Source: Verticillium longisporum (lineage: Eukaryota; Ascomycota; Sordariomycetes; Glomerellales; Plectosphaerellaceae). Taken from it: a DNA stretch of 64,000 bases. Shown here piece by piece: positions 47,424 to 57,372 of this stretch. Numbering within the stretch: position 1 is the first letter of the stretch; every line of letters starts with the position of its first letter. Position numbers and translations under genes: made by a program. The notes below the pieces were generated by a model that was not told the origin of the DNA, searched no databases, and saw only the letters and a list, made by a program, of their open reading frames with translations. The stretch is from positions 2,666,001-2,730,000 of the forward strand of contig JAETXT010000007.1 in the NCBI GenBank assembly GCA_019188255.1. Direction: 5' to 3'.

Positions 47424-48443
47424 ATGAAGCGCAGTGTCTCGTCAGACTATCCCTACCCAGACGTTACCCTGTCACGCAGAGCCACCTGCCGCACACGACA
47501 ACCATCCGACAGCGGCTTCTCATACGGCCGGCCGGACTCCCTTCCTTCACCATCCATCAGTCGTGCTGTGTACTCTTACACAGACTACGGTTGGGACAAC
47601 TACGACCGGGACGACTACGGCCAGGACAGCTACGGCCAGGACAGCTACGGCCAGGACAGCTACGGCCAGGACAGCTACGGCCAGGACAGCTACGGCCAGA
47701 ACAGCTACGGCCAGGACAGCTACGGCCAGGACACTGGCGCGTGCAGCAACCCCTCCTATAGCCCTGCCTCATCTGGCCACCAGACGGCCGACGAGGACAC
47801 TGGCCCCGCGAGACAACGGCATCACGGTCGTGCCTCGACACAAGGGGACTCGCCGAGAGCATCCCTGACAAACGGAGATGACGTTGTCTCGCCGACAAAT
47901 TGGGCGCACTACATATTTCATCCCACAGACGACGGCGGCTACTGGAAACTCCGGCCAGAGTATGCGCACACGGGCGAACTCCCATCCATACCTCATCACA
48001 AATCCAAAAGCAGGACGGCCGACTATGACAGCAACGAGGGGGACGAGTCGGCCTCGGGCTACGTCTGCATGTGGTCCGGCTGCGACGCCAAACACTTCAA
48101 ACGCCAGGCCGACCTCCAGCGACACTACACGCAACGACACGTCAGCGAGAAGGCGCGCGAGTCCTGGCAGTGTGACCACAAGAAGTGTGCGCGCAGCGCA
48201 AAGGGGTTCGGGCGCCTCGACCACTACCGCGATCACCTGCGAGACTACCACAAGGAGGACGTCTGTAAGCGCAACAGTCCCGTCGACGACGAGTGGCTCA
48301 GGTCGCGCACCTATCACGCGAAGTGGTGGCGCTGCTCCCGATGCGTGATCCGCGTCGAGGTTGCCAAGCACCCGGACCACGTGTGCCCCAAGTGTAAGGC
48401 GGGCTGCGAGGAACAGAGGAAGAGGGCACGGGGCCTGCGGTGA
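47424..48443 (+). CDS. C2H2 zinc-finger protein with SYGQ-type pentapeptide repeats
   Basis: 339 residues, no intron inside the frame. ATG 47424 is chosen as first Met; the frame is open a little further upstream after a possible acceptor, so an extra 5' exon is possible. Residues about 63-102 are eight pentapeptides (one DDYGQ, six DSYGQ and one NSYGQ) encoded by a 15-bp unit at 47610-47729 that is almost identical at DNA level. The C-terminal third has zinc-binding pairs: YVCMWSGCDAKHFKRQADL with RHYTQRH; WQCDHKKCARSAKGF with DHLRDYH; and a last WRCSRCVIRVE with HVCPKC. This looks like a fungal C2H2-type regulator with a Tyr/Gly/Gln prion-like segment. Target genes are unknown. Confidence 0.8.
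   Translation: MKRSVSSDYPYPDVTLSRRATCRTRQPSDSGFSYGRPDSLPSPSISRAVYSYTDYGWDNYDRDDYGQDSYGQDSYGQDSYGQDSYGQDSYGQNSYGQDSYGQDTGACSNPSYSPASSGHQTADEDTGPARQRHHGRASTQGDSPRASLTNGDDVVSPTNWAHYIFHPTDDGGYWKLRPEYAHTGELPSIPHHKSKSRTADYDSNEGDESASGYVCMWSGCDAKHFKRQADLQRHYTQRHVSEKARESWQCDHKKCARSAKGFGRLDHYRDHLRDYHKEDVCKRNSPVDDEWLRSRTYHAKWWRCSRCVIRVEVAKHPDHVCPKCKAGCEEQRKRARGLR
47610..47729 (+). repeat. 15-bp coding tandem repeat, eight units
   Basis: The unit GACAGCTACGGCCAG is repeated in frame; the first unit reads GACGAC and the seventh AACAGC. Near-identity points to recent expansion. Confidence 0.95.
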
Positions 48444-49812
48444 TGCGGTCGACGGGGGCCTGGGGGCCGGGGTGTGGATGGTCGTGAGGTAGGCTGTGCC
48501 CTCTTTTTCTTGTGAATACTCGAAACTAGGGAACTTCTTTTTTTACACTTTGAAGGAGGGGCTTGGTTGGGTGTATATCCTTTCAATGTCACCTCATCAG
48601 CGCCGTATGATGCACCTCCCCTATTCGGCCAACACAGCCTCACGCAATCAGAGGTGTCCAACCACCGTCATCCCTTGCCTTGAATCCCCATTGCACACAC
48701 ACTCGCTCTGCTGTACAACCCCCCAAGCCGCCTCATTACGTCGTACCCTATGTACCTTGGCCCCCCGCCGCCCGCAGATGCGTCATGCAGCGGCCGAGCT
48801 TCGGTTTTGAGTTCGATCGATTTGAGGGGTCCCTCTCTATCTCCCATCAAGTGCGTGTGGTGTGGTGTAGACTGCACTGCCTTCGGCAACAGGCAGTCTA
48901 ACACAGTTGGCAAGACAAGGGGGGCGGGGCTCCCCCCCGGGGACCCGGAACCCGGTCGGTTCGGGTCTGTTCGTTCGTTGTGTTCAGGGGCCTCAATACG
49001 CGCCGGGACGACTGGCTATTGAATCTTTCGCGCCGCTTGATGGGTTCTGGACTCTTGCCGATTCGGGCATCTACCCTGACCTATATCGCGGTCCTTTTCA
49101 TTTTATTTCCTCTTCGCTTGTCCACGACTAGCGGGGGGTCTATGGGAGACAGGCAAGGAAACGGGCGGGGATTGGTGGCCGTCTGGTCTTTTTTCTCTTC
49201 TTCCTTTTCTTGTCCCTGGTTTCAGTGGTGTTTGGGCGTTTGCTCACGACTAACGAAGTCTCACGACCGAAGAGAAGGAGGAAACAGGAGAGAGGGAGGC
49301 CTCGTGTAACAAAGTATCATTCTAGCCAACCAAAGCTGACGAGCCGGCCTTGGCCAGTTTCCCTCTTTCCGACGGGTGGAATGAAAGGTAGCATAAAGTG
49401 CCAGTGAGGCCGCAGAATTCGATGCAAATGTCTACTCGTACCTAGACTTTCTGTCTACGCAGGCTTGTGAATACAAAATGCATACCCACACGCGACTGTC
49501 TAGATCATGTCCAAGGCCTTCCGCGAGGACACACATGATGCGATGTAGCTGTAACCATCCAAAAGAAACATGCATGAGATGCAAATGGGGAAAGTGCCTC
49601 CCCTGCCTGCAAGCCCGCAAGCCTGCATTGCCTGCGCGCGAGGCCTCCGAGGGGCTCTGCACAGCCTGATTCTCGTACATGCAGCGCTCTCCGCACAAAT
49701 AAAAACCACAAGCCTCCGCCGCTCAGCCCGCCACACAGGTGTCGTCCTTCATCAGTGGTATCCGTCTCTCCGTCATTTCAGGCCAGTCGCTTCCGCCTTT
49801 GGGCAAGATCAT
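48444..49812. other. Convergent 3' flank of the zinc-finger and isocitrate dehydrogenase genes
   Basis: No gene is seen. It is GC-rich with C-runs near 48928. Confidence 0.55.
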
Positions 49813-51219
49813 TCACAGCTTCTCCTTGAGGAGGCTCTTCATCCTCCTCTCGACGGCGTTCAGGTACTCAGTGGTGGTGACGTAGTCCCCACGGCCGGTC
49901 TTGCCGCAGGCGAGGGCAAGATCCTTGGTCATGATGCCGTCCTGGTCGACCGTGTCGATGCAGGCCTTCTCGAGGCTCTCGGCAAAGGCGACGAGCTCGG
50001 GGGTGTCGTCGAGCTGGCCACGCTTGATGAGACCACGGGTCCAGGCGAAGATGGAGGCGATGGGGTTGGTCGAGGTCTCGTTGCCCTTCTGGTGCTCGCG
50101 GTAGTGGCGGGTCACGGTGCCGTGGGCGGCCTCGGACTCGAAGGTCTTGCCGTCAGGGGTGATGAGGACCGAGGTCATGAGGCCGAGGGAGCCGAAGCCC
50201 TGGGCGACAATGTCGGACTGGACGTCACCGTCGTAGTTCTTGAGGGCCATGATGTAGCCGCCCGAAGACTTGATCATCTGGGCGACCATGTCGTCGATGA
50301 GACGGTGCTCGTACCAGATCTTCTTGGCCTCGAATTCCTTCTTGTAGGTGGACTCGTAGATGTCCTGGAAAATATCCTTGAAGCGGCCGTCGTACTTCTT
50401 GAGGATGGTGTTCTTGGTGCTCATGTAGAGGGGCAGCTCCTTGTCGAGGGCGAGCTTGAACGAGGCGTGGGCAAAGCCGCTGATGCTCTCGTCCGTGTTG
50501 TACTGGGTCTGAGCGACGCCGCCGCCGTTCTTGAACTGGAAGACCTCAATCTCCTCGGGCTCGCCGCCCTTGGGGGTGTAGACCATCTTGAGGGTGCCCT
50601 CGCCCTTGACGACGAGGTCCTTGGCGCGGTACTGGTCGCCAAAGGCGTGGCGGCCGATGATGATGGGCTTCTTCCAGCCGGGCACGAGGCGGGGCACGCG
50701 GGGGATGACAATGGGCTCGCGGAAGACGGTGCCGCCGAGGGCGTTGCGGATGGTGCCGTTGGGGGAGAGCCACATCTGCTTGAGCTTGAACTCCTCGACA
50801 CGGGCCTCGTCGGGGGTGATGGTGGCGCACTTGACGCCGACGCTGTACTTCTTGATGGCGTTGGCGGCGTCAATGGTGACCTGGTCATTGGTCTCGTCGC
50901 GGTACTCGAGGCCGAGGTCGTAGTACTTGAGGTCAATGTCGAGGTAGGGGTGGATGAACTTGTCCTTGATGTCCTTCCAAATGATGCGGGTCATCTCGTC
51001 GCCGTCGAGCTCGACGACGGGGTTCTTGACCTTGATCTTCTTGACGGTGGCCATGGTCCTGGACTGGAAGAAGGCGGCGCGGGGCAGGGTGCGGCCAGAT
51101 GCGGGAGAGCAAGAGGGCGACGACGAGAGGACGGCGGCGCGGCGCAGAATGGAGGATGCAGAGGCGGGAGAGGCGGCGGCAACAGAGCACGGGCGGAGAG
51201 CGACACGGAGGGAGTTCAT
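49813..51219 (-). CDS. idpA: NADP-dependent isocitrate dehydrogenase, mitochondrial, with internal cytosolic start
   Basis: 468 residues, intronless. It converts isocitrate to 2-oxoglutarate with NADPH. The first 55 residues ([20 protein letters not shown], Arg/Ser/Ala-rich) form a mitochondrial presequence. A second in-frame ATG at 51054 begins [20 protein letters not shown], the usual start of the cytosolic enzyme. Core motifs are [20 protein letters not shown] (substrate Ser and Arg residues), [20 protein letters not shown] (metal Asp residues) and [24 protein letters not shown] (NADP site). The C-terminus LLKEKL is not a standard PTS1. In Aspergillus nidulans, idpA makes mitochondrial and extramitochondrial forms from two starts, and the layout here allows the same. 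The antisense strand is open over much of its length; I treat this as a codon-bias shadow. Confidence 0.96.
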   Translation of the reverse strand: MNSLRVALRPCSVAAASPASASSILRRAAVLSSSPSCSPASGRTLPRAAFFQSRTMATVKKIKVKNPVVELDGDEMTRIIWKDIKDKFIHPYLDIDLKYYDLGLEYRDETNDQVTIDAANAIKKYSVGVKCATITPDEARVEEFKLKQMWLSPNGTIRNALGGTVFREPIVIPRVPRLVPGWKKPIIIGRHAFGDQYRAKDLVVKGEGTLKMVYTPKGGEPEEIEVFQFKNGGGVAQTQYNTDESISGFAHASFKLALDKELPLYMSTKNTILKKYDGRFKDIFQDIYESTYKKEFEAKKIWYEHRLIDDMVAQMIKSSGGYIMALKNYDGDVQSDIVAQGFGSLGLMTSVLITPDGKTFESEAAHGTVTRHYREHQKGNETSTNPIASIFAWTRGLIKRGQLDDTPELVAFAESLEKACIDTVDQDGIMTKDLALACGKTGRGDYVTTTEYLNAVERRMKSLLKEKL

Positions 51220-51753
51220 GGTGAAGAAGGTCGGCAGAGGCGCACACGACGGGAGGGGTCGGTCTGTAGAGAGGGGCCGTCGGGAGGAGGGAAGAAGCAA
51301 CGAGGCCAATGCCGAGGTGCTGAAGCTGGGCCGGGTGGCTTTACCGAATAGCGTAATGCGTGAGCGGCGGTACAAGCGGCAGGAGCTTCAGAGGGTCCTC
51401 TCGGCCTGCAGTGGGCGCGCGCGAGTTCAACTGGCGGTTTCGACGGGATGCAGATCTGGGTGCCACCACCGGAGGGAAGGCTGCAGGAGCCTGGCTGATC
51501 GATGTCTTCGCTCGTGTCGTTGCTGTCGCTTGCTGTCGCTGTCGCAACGGGCGAGAGAAATACGTCGATGACGTTTTTGGGGGTGTCGTGGAGAGAAAAA
51601 GAAGAAGAAAAGTCTCGGGAGAGAGCAAGAGGCGGCACAGCTGTCTCTCTTATGGGCCTACGGAAGAGGCGGGGGGAGAGCAAAGATGGTGGTGACTTGT
51701 CGTTGGAAGACGCACGTCAGCGGGATGGTGGGATGAAGGATGAGGATATGGGA

Positions 51754-51786
51754 TGGGAATGGGAATGGGAATGGGAATGGGGATGG
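51754..51786 (+). repeat. GGGAAT hexanucleotide microsatellite
   Basis: Four exact units plus partial units, about 550 bp upstream of the isocitrate dehydrogenase start. Confidence 0.9.
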
Positions 51787-52023
51787 TAGGCAGGAACAGG
51801 CGGGACATCAGCCTGTTCAAGAGCTCGCCGGTTTCTCCTTCCAGTCGAGTCAATGAAGCTGCGAACTCGCCCTCCCAGAGCCCCGAGCCCCGGCCATCGC
51901 TGAAAAAGCTCTCTGCGGGGCGACCAGGGGCCCGCCGTCTGCTCCTGCTCCCCTGTCTGCTCCCCTGTCTTTTGACTGATACAGTGCTGTCATGCCCAGA
52001 AAGTCACTCACCAAGAAGTGCCT

Positions 52024-52035
52024 GTACCTAGGTAC
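52024..52035. repeat. GTACCTAGGTAC 12-bp palindrome
   Basis: A member of the dispersed CCTAGG-core motif family, intergenic. Confidence 0.7.
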
Positions 52036-53029
52036 CTCACCTCTAAGAGTCCCTACAGTACAAACCCGTCCATGGTGCCACAGCAATGCACACACCCACA
52101 CCGAAACGACCGCCCAATTCCTGCGTCGCCAGGCCGCCTCAGGTACCGATCGACTGAATGCGGGGGAGAGCCCAGTTCGCAGACAAGATGACCACCTTCC
52201 CCCTCGAGCTGCCGCTGGCCCGATGCACCCGACCCCCAAATCACCCGTCTGCTGACTCGGTCTCTGCAACCACAAGGGCATCACAGTCGAGTCGGCGTGG
52301 AAATGCGACGCGCTGCTTTCGTGATGTCGAGCACTGTTGCATATCCACGGATTCCTACACCGGCGGGCGCCACGGACTCACCTCCCATCCCAATCAAACC
52401 TAGTGTACCCGCCCTGGACCTGGCAGCGAGGCCCAGACCAGGTGGACCCGCCGCATCCGATGTCGCTCTCGTCGCTCACCACCAAAACCCACCAGCCGTC
52501 TCTGGAATATCAGGGCTATCGTCGGATTACGAGCATCCCCGGTTTATGACCGATCGGTGTCATTCACCTTGCCTTGCACACTTGCCATCTGCTGTGTCAC
52601 TCTCCAGCAGTGACTCACGGCCTTGGGCGAGGCTACATGGCGGCTGGCAATCGAGGTCGATCGTCACCGTCAAAGCATGACAACGAAACAGCCATCGGCA
52701 GCAACACCTGCTTCAGAGCAAAGGATCAAAGTTGTCAAGGAATTGTGAATAACCTCTATAGCAATTGATCTGGCTCACCACCAGCACGGCCCCGTTACGG
52801 ACGCACGTTGATGGTCAACCGAGTCCGCCCCCCCCCGCCGAACGCCGCTTGCTCACAAAAAGACTCGAGCTTCACTATGTATACACACAATCCACGCATT
52901 GACACATGTCGTCTTCTCGAATAAAGATCCCCCAAAACGCCTTCAAAGTGAAGTGCCCAGTAGAGTGTACTAGCATGGTTCACGGCTGGCCATATTCTCA
53001 TGAAACACTGGGACCGCATCGCAGCCTCC

Positions 53030-54291
53030 TCAGTCATCATGCGCGTCTTCCGCCAGGGACCGGCCTCGCGAGCCCGTGGGCGTCCGGCCCTTACCGCCGC
53101 GCCGAGGCTTGCCCGAAGGCGTCTCCATGTCCCCCTCGCCGCCGCTCTTGCGCTTCTTCTTGCTGGGTCGGCCGCTCGAGCCGCCCTTAGGCCGATAGCT
53201 GACGTCCTCGTCACGCTTGCGCTTGGCGGGACCCCTGGTGGACGACGAGAGGTTGAAAAAGTCGCCATCCTTGTCGGCGAAGGCTTCGCGGGTGCCGCTC
53301 TGGGGCTCGTCGCCGGCCTCTTTGTGAGACTGTGACACGCTGAGCCGGTCGATGCCGCTCCGTCGCTTGCCGCCCCGAGATCCGCGTCCGCCGCCACGCT
53401 CCGACTTGGCGGCACTGGCCCCGATCCCCGATTTCCGCTTGCGCTTAACATCGGTGGCCGGTGCTTCGTCATGGTGCGTGTCGTCCTTGTCTACCGCCGG
53501 AGCTGCCTGCTCGGCATCCTGGAGGAACGTCTTGGGGGCATTCTTGCGAAGCCAGTTGTAGACACTGGTAGGGTTGCGGAGGGTGTTGTTGGCTGCTGCT
53601 GTTGGTGTTCGTGAGGGTGTTGGGACGGGCAGAGGGCGCCAGTGTGGGCAGCATGTCGCTGTCGTCGATACGCCTGTCAAGGTCCCAGAGATACTCATCG
53701 ATATCATCAGGGTTGAGGAATGAAGGCGGATTCGCTTCGCCGGCAAAAGGCTCCATGTCGGCGACAACGGCCGGGAAGCGCTCCTTCGCTTGGGCATAGG
53801 AAGTGTGTGGTACGTCTTGAAGCACCTGATCGAGAGACTTGGTGGGCTTCGGGAGGTCGCGATCGAGATTGTCATCGTCGGCTGGGGGCGTGAGAGCGAT
53901 GTCGAGTCGCTTCTCTAGGGGGATCTGGTGCGACTCGTTGAGCTCCAAAAGCAGGTCGAGCAGACGGCTGCAACGCGTGTGAGTACCAGACACAACCATC
54001 TTAGCAATCACGAGAATCTGACCCGTGAATGCGAAATGCTCGCAGGGGGACTTACTCGTTTTCAATTGCGATCCGCTTCGCCATGGCAAGTGCCTTCTGC
54101 TCCTGCTTGTGCAGTTCCTCGCCATCATGCATCTTCTGGTCGAACGTGATGCGCATCTTGCGATACTTCTTCTTCCACGACTTGTAGGTTGGCTTCGCGT
54201 CGGCCATTCGTGTGTCTTCCGAGTCGTACCGTTCGGGCTTGACGAGGTCGTGCTCAGGGCGCGCCGTGACGGAAGGCGCGTCGTCGTCCAT
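53030..54291 (-). CDS. IEC3: INO80 chromatin-remodelling complex subunit Iec3, one frame break
   Basis: Exons are 54291-54056 and 53967-53030 (intron 53968-54055), about 391 residues. The start MDDDAPSVTARPEHD is the first ATG. The conserved core TYKSWKKKYRKMRITFDQKM...EELHKQEQKALAMAKRIAIEND is followed by RLLDLLLELNE, matching Iec3. A second conserved block, LRNPTSVYNWLRKNAPKTFL, sits after the frame change near 53590-53615. There the downstream frame needs one base fewer or two more, unlike the single-base losses elsewhere. The C-terminal 150 residues are Lys/Arg/Gly-rich (KRKRKSG, RGGGRGSRGGKRR, RPSKKKRKSG), suited to DNA or nucleosome contact and nuclear import. INO80 slides nucleosomes and acts in transcription and repair. 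Divergent from MYG1. Confidence 0.85.
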
Positions 54292-54828
54292 CTTTTTTCT
54301 TCGATCCGACTGACGTAATAGCCCCAACGAAGATTGATGTTTCGGCTGCAGTGCTTTTCAAGAGAGCGGAGAACCTGGGGTTCGGTGATGGGGGAAGTTG
54401 AGGTCGAAGCTGAAGTGATGAAAAAGGGTGATGATGCCGCGTGGAGGCACTGGCGTTGTTGGAAAATGGCCATCTGCAGGGCGAGGCTGCAAACTCACGA
54501 CCTCTCTGGCACGAGAAGCTCTGTCCAATCAAGAGATGGGTTACTCCATTGGGGGGTGGCCGGGGCGGGCGTGGTGATAAGACGTCAGTCCTCAATGGCG
54601 GGGACCCTCATTAATGATCAATGGAGGAGTGGTGCTAGCGAATAGCGGGGGTTGCCTTACCACATCTCAGATCCTGCTGTTTCGAGAGCTCCAGTCTCAA
54701 CACCCCTCCTCTTACTACAATTGGATTTTTCATCATCTCGCGGTGTGTATTTTTTTTTCATTCAGAGGAAGAAGACACCAAAAGCTCATATAAAGATACT
54801 TTACGGAATCCCAGCATCAAGACACTGC
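54292..54828. other. Divergent promoter of IEC3 and MYG1
   Basis: A 537-bp shared 5' region with a T9 run near 54751-54759. No gene is seen. Confidence 0.6.
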
Positions 54829-55899
54829 ATGTTGCGTAGCTTCAGCTCCTTCCGAATGGCCGAACAAGCAGCGAAACGCCTCAAGATGTCTACCCTTACC
54901 ATTGGAACCCACAATGGCCACTTCCACGCCGACGAGGCCCTCGCCGTCCACATGCTCCGTCAGCTGCCCGCGTACCAGGGAGCCAGCCTGATCCGCACGC
55001 GCGACCCCAAGCTCCTCGAGACGTGCCACACCGTCGTCGACGTCGGTGGCGAGTACGACGCCGAGAAGAACCGCTACGATCACCACCAGCGCGACTTCAC
55101 GACAACCTTCCCCGGCCGCTCGACCAAGCTGTCGAGCGCCGGCCTCGTCTTCCTGCACTTTGGACGCGCCATCATCGCCCAGAAGATGGGCACCGCCGAG
55201 GACAGCCCCGACGTGGCCCTGCTGCACAACAAGTTCTACGAGTCCTTCATCGAGGCCCTCGACGCCCACGACAACGGCATCTCCGTCTACGACCACCTCG
55301 CCGTCCTGGCCGCGGGCCTCGAGAAGCGCTTCAGCGAGGGCGGCTTCACCCTCGGCGCCATGGTCGGCCGCTTCAACGGCAACTGGAACGACCCCGTCAT
55401 CGCGGACCCGGAGCAGGCCCAGGCCGCCGAGGACAAGCGCTTCGAGGCCGCCTCGGCGCGCATCGGCGAGGAGTTTGACCGCGACCTGCAGTACTACGTC
55501 ACGGCCTGGCTGCCCGCGCGCGCCGTCGTCAAGGCCGCCTTTGACGCCCGCGCCCAGCACGACCCCGAGGGCCGCATCCTCGTCTTTGACGGCGTCAGTG
55601 CTCCCTGGAAGGATCACCTCTACTCGCTTGAGGAGGGCAAGCCCACCGTCCTCTACGTCCTCTACCCGGAGAAGCCCGTCCCCGGCGCCAAGTGGCGCGT
55701 CCAGACCGTCCCCGTGGCCAAGGACTCGTTCCAGAGCAGGAAGCCCCTGCCGGAGATCTGGCGGGGGTTCCGCGACCAGGAGCTCGATGGCATCACCGGC
55801 ATCGACGGCTGCGTCTTTGTCCACGCCGCCGGCTTCATCGGCGGCAACGCCACCTTTGAGGGCGCCCTGGCCATGGCCACGAAGGCTCTCGCCTTGTAA
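54829..55899 (+). CDS. MYG1: MYG1 family 3'-5' exoribonuclease (DHH-like)
   Basis: 356 residues, intronless. ATG 54829 opens MLRSFSSFRMAEQAAKRLKM, a short basic leader that could send the protein to mitochondria. The in-frame ATGs at codons 10 and 20 would give a protein without it. Catalytic metal motifs are GTHNGHFHADEALAVHML, VVDVGGEYDAEKNRYDHHQ and the later EALDAHDNGISVYDH. The C-terminal part (YVLYPEKPVPGAKWRVQTVP, GCVFVHAAGFIGGN) is typical. Human MYG1 is a nuclease acting in nucleolus and mitochondria on RNA that links the two translation systems. I infer the same dual role from the two starts. Codons are strongly GC-ending, which leaves a long open antisense frame. Confidence 0.95.
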   Translation: MLRSFSSFRMAEQAAKRLKMSTLTIGTHNGHFHADEALAVHMLRQLPAYQGASLIRTRDPKLLETCHTVVDVGGEYDAEKNRYDHHQRDFTTTFPGRSTKLSSAGLVFLHFGRAIIAQKMGTAEDSPDVALLHNKFYESFIEALDAHDNGISVYDHLAVLAAGLEKRFSEGGFTLGAMVGRFNGNWNDPVIADPEQAQAAEDKRFEAASARIGEEFDRDLQYYVTAWLPARAVVKAAFDARAQHDPEGRILVFDGVSAPWKDHLYSLEEGKPTVLYVLYPEKPVPGAKWRVQTVPVAKDSFQSRKPLPEIWRGFRDQELDGITGIDGCVFVHAAGFIGGNATFEGALAMATKALAL

Positions 55900-56684
55900 G
55901 GTGCTAGGATTCTGCATGGGATTGGGTCTAGAGGTTGGCGGAGGATACGGTCCCCGCCCGACCGAAAGAAGGAGAAAAAAAGAATGGCATCTGGTTATCG
56001 AAACGAACAAAAGGAGAAGACGAGGGAACAAGACAGAGATGAGATCATGATTCCTACACTTTTTTCTTTTCTTTCGCTTCAAATTCAAAATACGAGGCTA
56101 TTTAGGCCCCCCCCCACTACAGACTCCATACTGTTGAGAAGCGTGATGGCTCTTGCCATCTCGTACCTAGATTGTGCCGTGAAAACACTGCTGCCAGTCT
56201 TTTTCAATAGACTAGTATTTGTGACTTGGATCTTGGGGAAGACGGACTGAGGAATCGAGAGAAGTGTCAGGCATGAAGTTGATAACCCGGACCAAGTTGA
56301 ATCACTGACAAGGAATTATGAAAGACGCAAAGCAGACTGCACATCAACACACAACGTACACAACAATTCAGCTCTGGCAGGACGAAACAAGATATGACAG
56401 AGGAAACTGGCTCGTCCGTATCTGAGCCCCAATAACGCACACCTTCCCCGCACCGTCTCTGTCCCTGCCACTCTCCGTTTCTCTCTTTCGTAGTTTCGTA
56501 GTGTGCCAGTCCGTCCCAACGCCGCAAAAAAAGAATCGCATCAAATCAAGCCCCTTCGTAAAATCATGAGGGTGATTCTGCCGGAACACCCGTTTGCCGC
56601 CCGCGACTTAGGTCTCCCCCCACCCGTGTGAGTAGTGTTCACGCATCCGTTGCCCCGACGCGTCATGGTATGCTCTCTCCTCGC
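55900..56684. other. Convergent 3' flank of MYG1 and endosulfine
   Basis: No gene is seen; 3' UTRs with A/T-rich runs. Confidence 0.6.
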
Positions 56685-57372
56685 CTATCGCCGAATGGGA
56701 ATGCCCTCCGTCTTGGACGCCGGCGAGGGGGTGCCCTGGGGCTCGGGCAGGCCGGCGGCGGCACCGTCGTCGGCGCCGTCGGCGCTCGTCTCGCGGTTGA
56801 GGAAGCTCGACTCCTTGACGGGGCTGCCGGCCGAGACACCGGCGGCGATGCTGCCGTGGTGCTTCTGGGCGGCGGCGTTGGCACCGCCGACGCCCGAGGG
56901 GGCGCCGGAGCCGTTGACGGGGCTCGACAGGTGGGGGATGTTCTCGGGGACGGGGTGCTGGGAGCCGACGGCGCCGGCGTCGACGCCGTCGCCCTTGCCG
57001 GCCTTGGACATGGCGTAGTCGCCCGAGTCGAAGTACTTGCGGTCCTTGAGGTGCTTGGCGAAGTGGTCGGAGCGGGAGGGGAGCTTGCCGTAGAGGCGGA
57101 AGAGGCGCTGCTCCTCGGGGGTGAGGGACTGATGGCGGGGAAGGGGGCAGATGTCAGCTTTTTGTTTCCCGTCATGGTGACATTGATTTGAACAGGAGCA
57201 GCTCGTGTCTCCGTGCCGTGGGCTTGCGAGGAGTTGGTGATAGCTTGGAAGCTGATGCACCATGGCGAGTCATGTCGTTGGGTTCGACGCAGAGGAGGAG
57301 GGGAAGGGCGGGAGGGGGAGGGGCAGAACTACGTACCGAGACGTCGACCTTGTTCTTCTGGTGAGGGTTCAT
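56685..57372 (-). CDS. IGO1: Endosulfine (Igo1/ENSA) family PP2A regulator
   Basis: Exons are 57372-57337 and 57128-56685 (intron 57129-57336, 208 bp), giving 159 residues. The start MNPHQKNKVDVS is joined to SLTPEEQRLFRLYGKLPSRS and the invariant RKYFDSGDYAMSK. Ser47 in FDSGDY is the site phosphorylated by Greatwall/Rim15 kinase; the phosphoprotein then inhibits PP2A-B55. In yeast this protects mRNAs on entry into quiescence and allows mitotic entry. The rest is disordered, Gly/Ala/Ser-rich (HPVPENIPHLSSPVNGSG, NAAAQKHHGSIAAG). It ends in SKTEGIPIRR. The gene is complete with no frame break. Confidence 0.95.

Larger units (their letters stand above)
51220..53029. other. Intergenic upstream of isocitrate dehydrogenase and downstream of Iec3
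   Basis: It contains a GGGAAT microsatellite at 51754-51786, a GTACCTAGGTAC palindrome at 52024-52035 and a C9 run at 52828-52836. No gene was recognised. Confidence 0.5.

Noticed and set aside
49570..51351. 593-codon open frame antisense to NADP-isocitrate dehydrogenase
   Set aside because: It mirrors the GC-ending codons of the real gene, is Gly/Val/Asp/Leu-rich without motifs, and its opposite strand has a perfect enzyme match.
52828..52836. C9 run as evidence against run-length errors
   Set aside because: One long run surviving does not exclude systematic undercalling; its true length is unknown.
54817..56088. 423-codon open frame antisense to MYG1
   Set aside because: Shadow of a C-ending codon pattern; no similarity recognised.
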